A DNA stretch of 64,000 nt. Origin: Liolophura sinensis (Eukaryota > Mollusca > Polyplacophora > Chitonida > Chitonidae). Under the pieces are notes generated by a model that made no database searches, had not been told where the DNA came from, and saw only the letters and a program-made list of their open reading frames with translations. Location: contig NC_088305.1 in the NCBI RefSeq assembly GCF_032854445.1, positions 9,491,606 to 9,555,605 of the forward strand, written 5' to 3'. The stretch's first letter is position 1. Every line of letters begins with the position of its first letter. The position numbers and the translations under genes were made by a program. Of the stretch, positions 9,092-21,129 are shown piece after piece.

Positions 9092-11131
9092 GCACCTTAC
9101 TATTTGAGGGGAATAGATGACTTTTTTTGTAAAGTTCGCATCATATGAATCGCCATTTCATGCAAATTAAAAATATATAGTTTTCTGTTGACTGTTTACA
9201 CGTTTCACCGTGAATGAATAAAAACCACACATTGGGGTTCCTTTAGAAGATTTAGGGGATTTCGTTGAACAGAATTAAACGCTATTTATATTCTAAGAGG
9301 GGTTTTACGAACCACCTTGGTGGTGTTCGACGCCTATGCCGTCACCAACTATTCTTGTTTGCTCAAAATTTTACGGCTGGAAGTCTAATACAATATTATG
9401 ACACAACGTTGCAATGAATTTGTTAAAATCCATGCGACCTTATCGACGCCCAACTATATAGATATGTTCCAGAAAGTCCATCTAAGGGTCAAATAGATGC
9501 ATTTCGTTTCTCTCCAAGAAGTTTTTGTATTTTAGAAGATATGTTTTCAGCGCTAAGTCGGAAAATGAATTCTATTTTTGTTGTATTTTTTCCACCATCA
9601 ATTTCAATTTACATGTGCATCTTCGGACGTCTTCTTCTCCTCAATTTGCTGTTTATTTCCTTTAGATATCATCGGTGCCTAATCTTACTCAGCACTGTCG
9701 TATATACTTTCAAGTCATCTTTTTCCTTTCTTTCCTTTAAGTTATAGTTAATGGCTTTAAATTTAAGTGCTTTCAATTCAGGATGAATTGATGAAGTCCT
9801 TAAAAATGTTAGGGCATGCATTATGGTTAATCTGTCATCTTTCATTGGGCTCTTTTAATTCTTCCATTTGAGCTCTCACACAAGGTGGTGCCCCTGGTGC
9901 CAGTAAGCGGTCGACAACACTCGTGTGGAAGTTTGCCCATGTTAACGTTTTGCTTACATGTTGTAGTCTCTTTTTAACCAGTTGCCTATATCCAGCTCTC
10001 TGTCATACTCGCTGTCAAATTGCCTTTCGTTAGTGACACGTAACACCACAAGCTCTGCACATTGCTATGTTGTACGTCCGTATTATTGCACAGGAAAGGC
10101 AGTTTAAATACCTTAAATAACTTATTACCGCCATAAACTTGGTTTCCACACCAAGAGCTCATTGCCTCGGGTGAGATAATACATTTTCAATAGAAAGTGG
10201 CACGCTGGATAATGGGCGTGGAGAGTAATTTGCATTACAAAGGCTGCATGAAACAAACCCCACTCAGTAAAACAACCTACACTATTATCTCCGCGAATAG
10301 GCTAGATTTTCTTTTATAACGGAACATCCACGCTAAAAACATATTGCCCTGAAATCAAATACTACAACAGATAAATCTAAATTCATTTATTGTGGTTATA
10401 ATTTACTAAAAGCAGTAACCAGTTTCAAATATGGTAGTGTCAGAAACAGTGTTTACAGTAAAGCCGATAGCAGTTTAGGTAACCGGTGTCAAATGCACAA
10501 CATGCCGCTGGGTTTTTAAAAATAAATTATACGATCGCCAGAGGCAATGGGTTCTTGCCGTCGACAACGAGCTTTTGCAGTTTAACATTAGAAACGAATT
10601 AGAAGTAGTGCTCTGTTTACTTCCTCATCAGGAACACGAACTTTCACCATATCCTTGTGTAGAGCTTGTGTTGTCACGTGTGGCAGTTAAAGGAAATTTT
10701 GGTAGCGAGCATGACGGATTTTACAGACACCTGAATGTAGGCTATAGTCACAGGAGGAAAAGTTCATCAGTGACTTGCCATGGGACGATGGTTTCCCACG
10801 GGCACTCAGGGTTCTTTCACCCATAATAATGACCTCTTTCCTATAAGTGAAAACACTCTCAATTTCTATCCATCAAATAAATAAAAATATAAATAAAGTA
10901 AATACATGAATATATATTATCCCTGTGTTACAGGTAATCTTATTAGCACGTTTGGGAGCTCGCCTGCTTGGCAAATTGGGCCTAAGCGGTATTTGCAGGT
11001 TCTGTAGCCTGCGCGAGGTGATTTATCTCTAATGGCCTAAAGTACAAGGTTCTGCCCTTTAACTTAAATCATTCCGTATAAACTTAATTTCACGTTCGTG
11101 TCGTTGACGTGCTATAAAAAATATACGTCCC
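9092..11131. other. No feature recognised
   Basis: Two kilobases with no supportable gene and no repeat matched within the window. The longest frames (61-83 codons) look random. Confidence 0.5.
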
Positions 11132-11278
11132 TTGAGCAGATTTCCACTTGTCAATAATGCTATAGATGCTCAAAGTGGCAGTTTCTGTGAAGTTCCTATC
11201 TGCAGCTGTCGAAACTCCCACTCTCTTCACAGACTGGTTCACTTCACGCCATTGCAGATGTATGGAGGTGAAAACCAT
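11132..11278 (-). CDS. Putative exon, NFTETA-type, copy 2
   Basis: The minus-strand translation contains VKRVGVSTAADRNFTETATL. Its core matches the 8584-8752 segment at the DNA level: both have an AG immediately before TCTG, then an ACAGCT, and the identical run AACTTCACAGAAACTGCC. The candidate acceptor is CCAG at 11237-11234, which would start the exon at 11233; the open frame extends further upstream to 11278. Matching sequence upstream (about 11234-11285 with 13350-13405) continues past this point, so if it is an exon family some intron is duplicated too. No donor is obvious. Function unknown. Confidence 0.28.
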
Positions 11279-11754
11279 ACTTACGCCAAAGTAATGAGCT
11301 GTGATCGAATGCTTCGAACGTCCTCGCCCTGAATAAAATGAGGGTTATAGTCGCCAACGAGAAACTCTTTGTAATTATGTTGGCGTTTAAACATCACTAC
11401 CTGATTGATCTCGGTTTCCAAGCCATGGAAAAATTATTGGTAGGACTATCTGCCTGCTGGCGAATGGGGATAAATTTCTCAATCACGCGCAGCACCATGA
11501 TTATGTAGAAGCACCCCCATTTCTTTAGTTACTCGGACGCTGTTGATTCTCTGCTGTTTTTTTTTTTTTGGAGGGGGGGGGAGTAAAATCAACAGTAAAA
11601 AATAACTGAAATATTTTCTTGTCTACTACATTACTAGTAGCTATAGATATACCTATATGTCGCTTTGCCTGTCTGTCTGTAAGTGGGCGGTCGAATAAAG
11701 GAGCTGGTATGGTAAGGCGGGGAATCGGCCCCAGCGCGAGAAACTGCACACGTC
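11279..11754. other. No feature recognised
   Basis: Intervening sequence with a T/G homopolymer patch at about 11556-11582. Nothing else identified. Confidence 0.5.
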
Positions 11755-12640
11755 AAGAAGTGAAACTGACTATAGATGCGAGTGACAGCTCCGAACACAC
11801 TTGTAAGGCTACTTCTTTTTTCAGTTCTGTTTTACTTTTCTTTTCCTCTTATTGGCAAGCATGCTACTTGTAAAGCTCCAAACATGCTGTGAAGCCATGT
11901 GTAAACATGTAGGTCATAAAATTGAAAAACTGTAGCCGGTTTCCGTCACACTGAAAATTCTTTTGCATTAGACACTGTAGAACAGTGACAATCACTGTAC
12001 CCCAAATGTAATCCGTGAAAAATTCTTCAGCACACAGCTATCCACCAATGAATGAAATATATAATAATTGTAACTTGCAGGCTTATACTTCCGCTTCGCA
12101 TAACATGTTAATGTCACTGATGGCTAAACGGGCGCAAGCGCTCTCAACCAAGGCTCAGGTATTAGATCGTTATAGTTACCAAGTGTGCGTCATACCATAG
12201 CTTATCCATTCTGATCCATGATAACTGACACATAAGTATGTCTCCAAAGAAAAAAAGAAGCCATAAAGATTTGAACTCTTCCTCGATGTGGAACCTGCTC
12301 TCAGCTGCAGCTCCGTTCGTCCCCTGTACTACGCAGGATGCCTGAGAGATTGTCGCATAAATACTGATTTTAGGCTTGCCAACACATGCCAAACCTGATC
12401 ACATTATAAAGTTTATGTTTTACATATAAAGACAAACGTTAACCAAAACGAAACTTTGATAGCACGTAGAAATACACACACGAAAGTTTCAGTGAAGATA
12501 TTTTTGTGGTTAACGTTGGTCTTCATATTGTAAATTCAAAACACGATGCCTCGCTTGAACAAAAAAAATGCGTTTTTGATCGAGAATGCATTGTGCTGGG
12601 ATTTTGAAATTTGCACTTTCTTATCGTACATATCTGGGTA
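11755..12640. repeat. Block F1, duplicate of 49470-50460
   Basis: Several matched segments in the same order and orientation as F2: GAAACTGACTATA then CTGTTTTAC, TAGGTCATAAAAT, AAAAGCTCCAAAC-like, ACGAAACTTTGATAGCACG versus ACGAAACTTCGACAGCACG, GAAAGTTTCAGT, and finally GGATTTTGAAATTTGCAC shared exactly. F2 has an extra segment of about 90 bp before the last match. Roughly 0.9-1 kb in total. No shared open frame. Confidence 0.8.
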
Positions 12641-12779
12641 CCGTGCCACGTCCTTTCCGACATATTAGCTGAATAATGGTTTAAGGAGGGCTCTGAGTGT
12701 AATTCTACTGTCTTGTCATTGGGTACAAGCACTACGATTATGTACATGCACGCTTGTATTTATTCATGTATTTTCTTAG

Positions 12780-13005
12780 AGTTTTATGTCGTAAACACTT
12801 ACACGACGGCGGTCAGCATTATTGTGGGAAAAAACTGGGGTAAACCCGAGGGGAAACCGACAATAATGCGCAGGTTTCTGGAAGATTTTCCCACATACGT
12901 CCGTAGAGGAAACCAGCATAAACTGGACTTGAACTCACAGCGATCGCATTGATGAGAGGCTCCTGGGTCATTGCGCCGCCTTGGCTGGCTAACCACCTCG
13001 GCGCG
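12780..13005 (-). mobile_element. tSINE-1, nearly full length
   Basis: Minus-strand head with GGTTAGCCAGCCAAGGC, B-box-like GAGTTCAAGTCCAG, then the GC-rich body and distal TAAGTGTTTACGACATAAAAC. Many substitutions, so an old copy. No target duplication seen. Confidence 0.85.
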
Positions 13006-13248
13006 AGTATCGCTGTATGTCGCACAAGGAATTGCTCGTCAGTGAACTGTTAAAGATCTCTGATTTACCCCGGACATATCGGTTTGGTGTACTCATCCAG
13101 TAAGTGAAAAAGGTTGTGCATGGTGTTGTACAGCAGTTAAACCAATACTTACGGAAAGTGTGTCCCAAGTCGTAAACGTATTCGTTATTTTCAGTTCATG
13201 ATCATGTCGCGTGTACATAAACTAAACCCAGATTGCTTTACCTCAACT

Positions 13249-13443
13249 TTATTCCATGTTCCCGTCATTTTCAGACATTTTAAGGGCAGTTTGTACTTTT
13301 TCATCGACGCTTCTATTTGTAGCTGTCGATACTCTCACTTTCCTTGTAGGCTTCACTTTAACACAAATGGATTGCTTAGATGGCGTAATGGCCACAGCGT
13401 ACGCCTGCAGGACTGGAATCAAACCCGTCTCTGACCATACCAA
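13249..13443 (-). CDS. Putative exon, copy 3 of the 8.6/11.2 kb family
   Basis: The minus-strand translation contains VKPTRKVRVSTATNRSVDEK, similar to the VSTAADRNFTETA region at 11132-11278. The DNA similarity spans about 100 bp from 13310 to 13410. The NFTETA motif itself is replaced. No clear splice signals frame it. It supports a small repeated exon or repeat family on this strand in the order 13.3, 11.2 and 8.6 kb, but coding status is uncertain. Confidence 0.25.
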   Translation of the reverse strand: MVWSETGLIPVLQAYAVAITPSKQSICVKVKPTRKVRVSTATNRSVDEKVQTALKMSENDGNME

Positions 13444-13504
13444 TTACCTAAAAATGACATTTGTTGCTGACTCGCATGGTGAATAGCATTCTGAGGTTAG
13501 ATCG

Positions 13505-13567
13505 GTTGACCAAGACCAGTTGGCCCGGTGTCAGTAATATGTGACTGTGTGGGGTGTCATATCTATA
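13505..13567 (+). mobile_element. tSINE-3 fragment
   Basis: Contains AGTTGGCCCGGTGTCAGTAA and GACTGTGTGGGGTGTCATAT, which match the tSINE-3 copy at 22370-22650. It stops where the TA-flanked transposon at 13568 begins, so the transposon probably inserted into it. Confidence 0.6.
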
Positions 13568-14162
13568 TCGGGTGGGCATAAAACAATGGGCCGTACTTTG
13601 ATGCTCCATTGCTCCAATATCCTTTGTTCAAACCCTTTCAAACTTGAGACATTTCAAATGGCATGATTTTGACCAATTTTCAAAGCCATAGCTTGAGAAA
13701 TCTGTACACAGGGTTAAAATAAAACATAGCCTCAAAAACGCACGTTCCAGTGACCCACATTGCATCACCTGTCATAAGTAGAACGCGCGCTGCACCTGTG
13801 TGGCACGCGTCAATCAAGTGTCGTCTGGAAATATTGTCTGGCTCTAGTGTCAGAGAAACCCTTCTGCCAGATAGTCATAAGTTTTGTTGAATCAAGATGG
13901 TTTTCTCTGCGGCGGACAAGAAATTGATCACCTTTTCAAGTAAAACAAGGTAAAACATCCTTTTGAAATGTCCGGAACATGCGTTTTTGAATATATTTTG
14001 ATTTTGGTCCCATGAGCAGAAATCTTAAAGGATGAAATTGAAATTTGTTCTGTATACTTAGGACATAATGGTTTTTGAGTGTGTAAATCTTTAGAAGTTG
14101 GCGTAAGAGGATTGTGGAGATATTGAGTGTCAAAGTACGGCCCATTTTTTATGCCCAATCAA
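13568..14162. mobile_element. Internally deleted Tc1/mariner-type transposon
   Basis: About 595 bp between TA dinucleotides (13566-13567, 14163-14164). The left terminus reads TCGGGTGGGCATAAAACAAT then GGGCCGTACTTTGA; the right terminus in reverse reads TTGATTGGGCATAAAAAATG then GGCCGTACTTTGA. The similarity continues into an AT-rich subterminal zone. An ATG at 13897 opens an 18-codon frame beginning MVFSAADKKLI and ending at TAA (13951-13953). From memory this resembles the first residues of helix-turn-helix N-termini of some Tc1-type transposases, so it may be the stub of a deleted transposase gene. That part is inference. Confidence 0.82.
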
Positions 14163-14176
14163 TATATATTTACTCC

Positions 14177-14226
14177 TCGTTGTCATATGACTGAAAAATT
14201 GTTAAGTACGGCGTAGAACGTCAAGC
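14177..14226 (+). mobile_element. tSINE-2, 3' fragment
   Basis: Only the distal motif TCATATGACTGAAAAATTGT and TAAGTACGGCGT remain, followed by GCATACATACAT instead of the CACT tail. Confidence 0.7.
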
Positions 14227-14240
14227 ATGCATACATACAT

Positions 14241-14402
14241 AGGTACTTCGTGGCTCAGTCGGTTAGCGCGCTAGCGCAGGGTAATAACCCAGGGTCTCTC
14301 CGGTCGCGGAGTTCAAGTCCAGATCATGTGGGCTTCCTCTCCGGCCGTACGTAGGAAGGTCCCCCAGCAACGGTCGGGGGTTCCAATCAAATAAATCAAT
14401 AC
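14241..14402 (+). mobile_element. tSINE-1 with internal deletion
   Basis: The head is well preserved (GTGGCTCAGTCGGTTAGCGC, GAGTTCAAGTCCAG) and the Leu-like box region is clear, but the body jumps from GTACGTAGGAAGGTC almost directly to the tail CAATCAAATAAATC, losing roughly 120 bp. CATAC-rich sequence lies on both sides and may be a blurred target duplication. Confidence 0.87.
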
Positions 14403-14679
14403 ATACGTACTTACAAACATGCATACGTACTTTTTACACTTATTCAGAAATCAGATTTTCTCTGGGAAGCCATCTTACGCAAACGGAATAACCTGTGAAC
14501 GGATTCATCGAACCAGTTTGTACTTTGTCAACTCTTACTTTAGACTTCTTTTACGGAAAACGGTTATTTATGAGTACAAGGACATGAAAAAGGTGTACGA
14601 CAGTACACTAAAATAAAACAAGATGGCCTTCATGGTTAAGGAGAACAGCGTGTGACTGTCAACACGGTGCAATGACCCC

Positions 14680-14775
14680 TGGATCTACCCGGTTTCCTCA
14701 CGCCGCCGTCGTATAAGTGAAATTTCTTCAGTTCGTTGTAAAACACCACTGAAATAAAACAATCAATCAATAAAT
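14680..14775 (+). mobile_element. tSINE-1 remnant
   Basis: Degenerate distal portion: CCGCCGTCGTATAAGTGAAA, then AAAACACCACTGAAATAAAA. The head is lost or unrecognisable. Confidence 0.65.
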
Positions 14776-14901
14776 GTATGAAAACAAAAGATAATCATAT
14801 ACATTTATGGGCCACGCAGTCAGTATAACATAACTTAGCTTTCACTGATCGTCATGACATTGAGTCGTACGTGGCGCTATTACAGTCGCTCTCGCAGTCT
14901 T

Positions 14902-15048
14902 GCATTCGTCGGCCATTTCGGTGTGTTACTGTTTACTCACTGGAAAGCTTGTATTCGTCGGCCATTTCGGTGTGCAAATGTGTACACACTGGAAAGCTTG
15001 CATTTGTCGGCCATTTCGGTGTGTAATTGTGTACTCACTGGAAAGCTT
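14902..15048. repeat. 49 bp tandem repeat, three units
   Basis: Three direct units each with TCGGCCATTTCGGTGTG and CACTGGAAAGCTT, starting near 14902, 14951 and 15000. The period is not a multiple of three, so the two overlapping open frames across it are chance. Confidence 0.92.
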
Positions 15049-15461
15049 AACAGTGTTTCCCCTCCGCTCATTATTAATTTTATCACAAACATAAACTAAT
15101 ACTTAGAACTTAGAACATAACATTTAAAAATCGTATAATGGTTCATATCACAGCTCCTCGTGCTTGTGTTTACCGAGTATGCTTTGTATTATCCCTATGT
15201 CTCTGTTATGTTTTAAACGGGCCACAAATCACATTCGTATACGAAATTAATTCAATTAATCAAATCGTGCATTTCGTGGAGCTTATGACATACCCGTTTG
15301 TTTATTTTGAAACGGTCTTCACGCCAACTCAGTCACCTTGAGCTTCGTTTATGCTGTATTGTCCTTTCTATTTTTTGATTTATCAATTACTAAAATCCAC
15401 CACCATAAAACAACTATTTTTTATTTGTGTGTGATAAGTATCAACGTGCCGACGCCTTGCG

Positions 15462-15938
15462 GTGACTGTTATTAACTCGGCGGACATTTTCGATTCCAAG
15501 CTGGAAAACGGTCGATGGCAATATTCCTGCGATGGGGATAGCGATGGGCTGTCTTGTTCAATCACGACCGGGCAATTTGCATGTCTAGTGAGGCACTTAA
15601 ATGCTCTGGTTGGCGATCACGATTCATCTATGCTGGTAAATTACGCCCTTGGTTGTCTGTCTTTCACGCTGCTCCGTCCAAATATGGCTACGGGGCCATT
15701 AATCTTGGCTATACAGGGCGATAAAATCAGCACAAATACTGGTCAACCATGTTTAATTACTTACGTATCGTCTCATCCACTGACGGCAATTTATCTTATC
15801 AGCTCTTCTTTGTTACCGTGCAGTTTTGATCGCTTTGGTTATAATGCTTTGAACGTTGGTTTTCGTACGCAAGCTCTGTTGTATTGTTTCAGAACATTAC
15901 ATAACCTTATTGTGGTATATAGTATAAGCTGCGTGTAA
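15462..15938 (+). other. Open frame of 158 codons, probably not a gene
   Basis: The longest frame on the plus strand outside the minisatellite. It starts MTVINSADIFDSKLENGRWQ and contains a hydrophobic region near residues 95-120. No domain or signal recognised, no convincing Kozak context and no detectable copy elsewhere in the window. A frame of this length can arise by chance over 64 kb. Kept for completeness. Confidence 0.12.
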
Positions 15939-18344
15939 ATATCGAATACCCAATTTCAAGACTCATTTCAGGTCCTTGGATTAGGTAGTAGTCTTTAGAG
16001 TTAGATGAGATCGGAACTTAACTTGTGGTAGGCTACATGTATTATTTATCAACTTAGATTTGAACTTAAGCGCTAACATTTTCTTTATAAAAGCATATGA
16101 TTGCCCATGGGAGTATTTGCCACGATAAGTCTCAATTTCAATTAGGTTAAAGTTAAAACTAAGTTTGTCTTAAGATTAAAATAGCTTTGATAGCCAGTGG
16201 AATGTAATTAGTTTTCCTGTTTGGGTTGTGGGTGATGGGGTTTGGGTATCTGAATGTGAAACGCTAAGTCACTCCGAAATTCGAGCATTTACGAAAAATA
16301 TGCATAAAATGGATGGATAGTTTAGATGTAAAATATGTCTTAACAACAAAGAAGACAGAAAAGGCATTTTATTTATTTTTTGGCACAATTTTCATATATT
16401 TTTTAAACAATTATATTTATCTTTGCTTGAAAGGTCCCTCTGTATGCTTTGACCAAGCTATACCAAATGACTCCCTACACACTACTCGGCTTCATCCATA
16501 CCTTATCAATCCCCTCTGTCTACACTCCATCAAGTATCACAGACAATGATAAACACAAGACAGTATGTCACAGTAAAAGAATACTCTCTCACAGGGTGAA
16601 AGTAATTAAAGAACCGGTTAACCAAAAGAGTATTGCTAGTACTAATTTGTAACATCCTACATTTTATGCAACGTTAATTACATTGGCCCAAATGCTCTAA
16701 CCAAACATGTTTCATCCGCGTTAAAATGTCTTTGGTGTCCCTCAAAGAAACTCTCACGGCGCACTCTATCTTAAATAACCGTTTCTTTGAAGCGAGGTGA
16801 TTTCCATTTATAAGATACAAACGATGATTAATTCACTGGCGACAGAACCTGGTAACTTGCTAGCAGACACGTTCTCCCGTATGCTCAGCTGCTACACAAA
16901 TCTGCTCGATTTAGAAAAAAAGAAAGTTTGCGGGTGAATGCACCATTCGGTATTATTTGATGTGACACGCCTATGTACGACATCCGCTTGGCAAGAACTT
17001 AGAATAACCTCCCTTATGACACAGCAATTTGTCTTACAACCCTGGGCCAGTTGGCAATTAAAGCTATCATGTTCAGCTTGAGAAATAGATGTTACTGTCT
17101 CCATTGAATCGAGCAAAAATACTATGCTTTGGAATGATACTGTAAGGCCTGCCACATTAGCATGTGTTCTGACATTAGAAACGGGTTCGATCTCAAAGGT
17201 GGACTTCCGAGTTCCCCTTGTCTGTGTGTGCGTGGGAAAGAGTGGACGGGGGGAGCAGGAGTGTCCTGGAGACATTAAGCAGTGGACGACAGCAATCTTT
17301 TGACCATTCCATTTCATCACGTATATGGAATATGTGAAAATGGAAAAAAATACTCTCACTTGATTTTGTTCAAACGTAGGCAGGTAATCTTCATAAATAT
17401 GTTCTACACGTATCTCTTTATATCTGTAAGAAATAATGAAATGACAAAAGTTTGTCGTACATTATCGCAGTCTATTTTTGAAATGAATAAAGATTATGTT
17501 TTTAGTCGAGGTGATATCGCGATGGTGTCTCCTTTTAGCAGACGGGAACAAAGGCGTGTTATATTTATAACGCTTCCTCACTAAAACGCCATGCCAAACA
17601 CACCGAGGACGACGCCAAACACCAGTACCATTATATATACTGACACTAAACCGGCCACTCCTTGGCGCGTTTGTCTTACACCGAGCGACAAAGTAGTGTC
17701 AAGAATACCAACATTAAAGTCTTAGGTATGACGATGTATAGAATGTACAATACGTCGAGAGAAGTAATTACTGTAAAAACGCCATAATAAGTGGAAAAGT
17801 CGCTATTGGAGAAAAACCCTGTTTAAGGTTTCCTTCCAAAGGCAAACAAGAAAGATTAAACTTTGTCAGTACGTTTTAGAGTAACGGTTTTCTTTATATG
17901 GCGTACCCTTCTTTCTGATCAGATTGAGGAATTTTATTTGCTGTTTCCCTACTTCTACTCGTGACAATAATATACCAAATATCCCATAAATCCCCACATA
18001 CATATATCTCAAAAGCTGTCCATCGCTTTGTGCGAAGCGTTTCCCAAACGAGGCACCGACGTAATGATCACACTAAACATCAGAAAATGGAGTTTTTCTG
18101 ATGGCATAAAGCACAGTGGACACTGCACATTCTGACAATATGGACGTATTGGACGGCACACTGAGTTAAGACATTACACTGTACCGACATTACACTGCAC
18201 CCACAGCAGACTGTATGCAAAGCAAACAGAAACACATTAGACAAAGTGGTGAATGAACGATTTGATCAGTACTCATGTGTATTATTTTATCCAATAACCC
18301 AATGACGGAACATCAGACTTTTGTTGTAACTTTGGTTGCGAAGG
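15939..18344. other. No feature recognised
   Basis: About 2.4 kb lacking matched repeats. A minus-strand frame of 155 codons (16892-17359) has no recognisable domains. This is the longest stretch that looks single-copy within the window, so a distant intron or intergenic DNA is likely. Confidence 0.5.
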
Positions 18345-18550
18345 GGTGTTATCTCGCTCGCGCCGTGCAATGTCCCAAAAGCCTCTCACCAATGCGGTGG
18401 ATGTGAGTTCAAGTTCAGCTCAAGCTGGGTTCCCCTCCGGCCGTACGCGGAAGGTTTGTCAACAACCTTCCACGACGGGATGGCCGCCGTCGTATAAGTA
18501 AAATATTTTTTACTTCAGCGTAAAACACCAATAAAATAAATAAATAAATT
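18345..18550 (+). mobile_element. tSINE-1, diverged
   Basis: The head is degraded but GTGAGTTCAAGTTCAGCTCA and TCTCACCAATGCGG are clear; the distal body GGCCGCCGTCGTATAAGT and tail AAATAAATAAATAAA are intact. About 60 bp of the middle is missing. Confidence 0.87.
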
Positions 18551-19899
18551 GACAAATTCGCCTTGACACTAATCAAAATTTTGCAAAAGCCCTCGGACTC
18601 ATTCGAGAATCAGATATGAGATATATACTCTAGTTTGTTTATGCCGGACTTCTTTCAAAAGTCAAAAATTAAGGTTACCCAGTCCTAGTTAAACTACTGG
18701 GCATCGCCATCGTGGGATTATTTCGCCTAAATTACACTCGTGTTCACCTCTTTCCACGCGCCATTCTAAATGTAGTTTGAAATCTGCCTGGGGGTTTCTT
18801 TCCTGACGATTTGAAAAAATGCTGCCATACTTTGTGGCGAATGGCTTGTAAGTGCGTGCAAGACGTGCCTTAGTCTCGTCTGCATGAGTTCTCGCGGGAA
18901 TGCGTGAGACATGCCACTCTGGCCATGAGAGTTGATTCAAACGTGGATAAAGTCTTGAGTATAGCATTGAACAGCAACCAAATTTATTAAATAAAATGAA
19001 ACTACTAACTTGAATAGTGAGAACAGTAGTGATAAAACCAACCAAGACGTCACATAGTTCATGCTCAATGTTGACGCTGCATTCAGACATACTGCCACCC
19101 ATAAGCTAAAACGGAAACAGTAATTGGCTTTTGTATTAGTTAAGACAGACTTGTGGGGAATCAACTTAAGCAAACGAGTAAACCATTTAACTATGACCGG
19201 GTCACAGCCTATGGTTGGTTGAGTTAATAAAGCGGGTAATATATATGTATATATGTGTTATATGTACGATATTCCAACCCTAGCACCAATGTCCCTTGTA
19301 AGCAAGACAATTCAGCGATGATATGCAAAAAATGCGATCTCAAACTATAAGTGTTTTACAGGGGATGACACCTAAGTCACAGGACTAGGTGGGCCTTTAC
19401 TGAAAAAAGTGTCTTGCCTGCATGTATTATATAACAAAACCATATGAGGATCCGGCGGTTGTGCTCTCAGATGTAACCAATTCAAATTAATATTGCTCCA
19501 TTTGAGGCTTGCTGGATGGTTGATTTTGAACATTGCCCTTCCCCGACAGAATAAGCTGACCTCTTGTATGGGTGAAATTTCTTGAAAACGTCGTTAAACC
19601 TAAATCCAATAGACCAGATAGATAGAAATATCGTGTGTTCCTCGGGTACAAACAAGTAGACTATGTTTCTTTCATAACGTCGACGTTAAATACAACCAAG
19701 TAACCTTTCGTATGACTTTTTGGCCTCGTAAGGTGTCGCCTAACACGGAAAAGCCCTAAATAAGTACTTAATTTGAATCTTCATTCAGTATTATATTTTG
19801 GTTGTGTTTGTTTACATCAGATTGATCGTTTTCAACACATTTAAATATGTTCGTCATGAGAGTTGCCATCATGTATTGGAATGGTTTAATGTAGGGAAG
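18551..19899. other. No feature recognised
   Basis: Includes a short TATATG-rich patch near 19240. A minus-strand frame of 137 codons (18689-19102) shows no recognisable domain. A weak tSINE-1-like tail may lie near 19570-19610 but is too decayed to call. Confidence 0.45.
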
Positions 19900-20660
19900 C
19901 AAACTAGTGTGTTGCCTGCACTGAAAAATGTTCAGAGGTTACACGCGAATCCCCTATGTTGACATCGTGTGAGCTGCTATTTGCAAACCAAGTACTACCG
20001 TTCCAATTTCCCTTTAAAAACTGAACACACTTGAGCAAATTATCGGACATCGAGTTATGTCTGTATTTTCGCCAGGTTCATACGAAAAACAAGCCCCGCC
20101 ATAAGTGATTATAAAACACTTTAGCTATTCACAGACAGGCACTACGGTTACAAAACCTCGCCTAACGCTAATGGTGGAACAGATTCCTAAAAACAAAAAA
20201 TGGCTTTTGGTCAATGAAGATGGCAGACTGTGTTCTGTTCCCACTTTCATTCTGCCGCCTTTAGTTTTCCAAGAAGACATATGTCTGAAATTTCCCTGAC
20301 AATTTACTGCTACGCCTGAAGTGTTCTAAACACGTAGGTCAACAATGTTCTAGCCTCTAAGACTCATTAAGACTATCTGACACATCTGATGGTTTTATTC
20401 ATTATTTGAAGGCTATTTGCCCATATCATAAAGTATGCTTCGTTACACATCTTATATCCTATACATTTTCTGAATATGATATGTTTGATTTTTTGTGTTA
20501 TTTTACATCTGGTTTTCAAAATATTCTTCTGTTTTGATTTTGGATGTTCTCATTATTGTATCAAAAACTACTTATTGTCTCCTGGGTTTAAACACGTTCT
20601 CATCAGTATTCGCTGCATTATTAAACACTAGCTTTGTGTCATAATCATTGGTATACTGTA
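19900..20660 (+). repeat. Block R1
   Basis: First of four R blocks (others 24500, 29390, 38225). Shared landmarks: AGCAAATTATCG with a following GTATTTTCG, then CAAAACCTCG, GCTAATGGTGGAACAGATTC, TTTTCCAAGAAGACAT and AACTACTTATTGTCTCCTGG-like sequence. Plus-strand frames of R1, R2 and R3 all spell a variant of VFHEDICLQFPD, but the minus strands are conserved as well (SGNCRQMSSWKT-like in R2 and R3), so DNA similarity alone explains it. This may be an exon of an old duplicated gene or part of a large transposon. Confidence 0.7.
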
Positions 20661-20738
20661 TTCATATTGTCACAACTTTACTCTCAAGAAAACATGTAGG
20701 AAATGTTTGGCATTTATTACCATTGCAATTCCTTTCAA

Positions 20739-20998
20739 TTTATTTATTTATTTATTTATTTGATTGGTGTTTTACGCCGTACTCAAGAATATTTCACTTA
20801 TAAGACGGCGGCCAGCATTATGGTGGGTGGAAACCGGGCACAGCCCGGAGGAAACCCACGACCATTCGCAGGTTGCTGAAGACCTTCCCACGTACGGCCG
20901 GAGGGGAAGCCAGCATGAGCTGGACTTGAACTCACAGCGACCGCATTGGTGAGAGACTCCTGTGTCATTACGCTCTGCTAGCGCGCTAACCAACTGAG
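20739..20998 (-). mobile_element. tSINE-1, near full length, perfect TSD
   Basis: About 260 bp. The tail is TTTATTTATTTA at the left edge; the body has ACGGCGGCCAGCATTATGG and the head ends with GCTAGCGCGCTAACCAACTG. The flanking 12 bp direct repeats AATTCCTTTCAA at 20727-20738 and 20999-21010 are identical, so this is a comparatively young insertion. Confidence 0.96.
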
Positions 20999-21129
20999 AA
21001 TTCCTTTCAACGACTAATGATTCGCACACACACACAGAGTTAACGATGTTTAGCTTATCTACACAAGGCCACTTGGTGTACACGAAACTCTGCATGGGCT
21101 TAATCAGATGTAGCATGACAATCTGTATG

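Noticed and set aside
14241-14330. tRNA gene-like sequence (GTGGCTCAGTCGGTTAGCGC, GTTCAAGTCC)
   Set aside because: The same head occurs in many copies followed by a shared body and tail, so these are SINE heads. None forms a plausible complete tRNA with acceptor stem and CCA-side pairing.
14854-15094. Cysteine-bearing repeated frames
   Set aside because: Result of a 49 bp repeat that cycles through all three frames.
15462-15938. 158-codon frame as a gene
   Set aside because: No domain, no homologous frame in the window and no start context; length is within chance for 64 kb in six frames.
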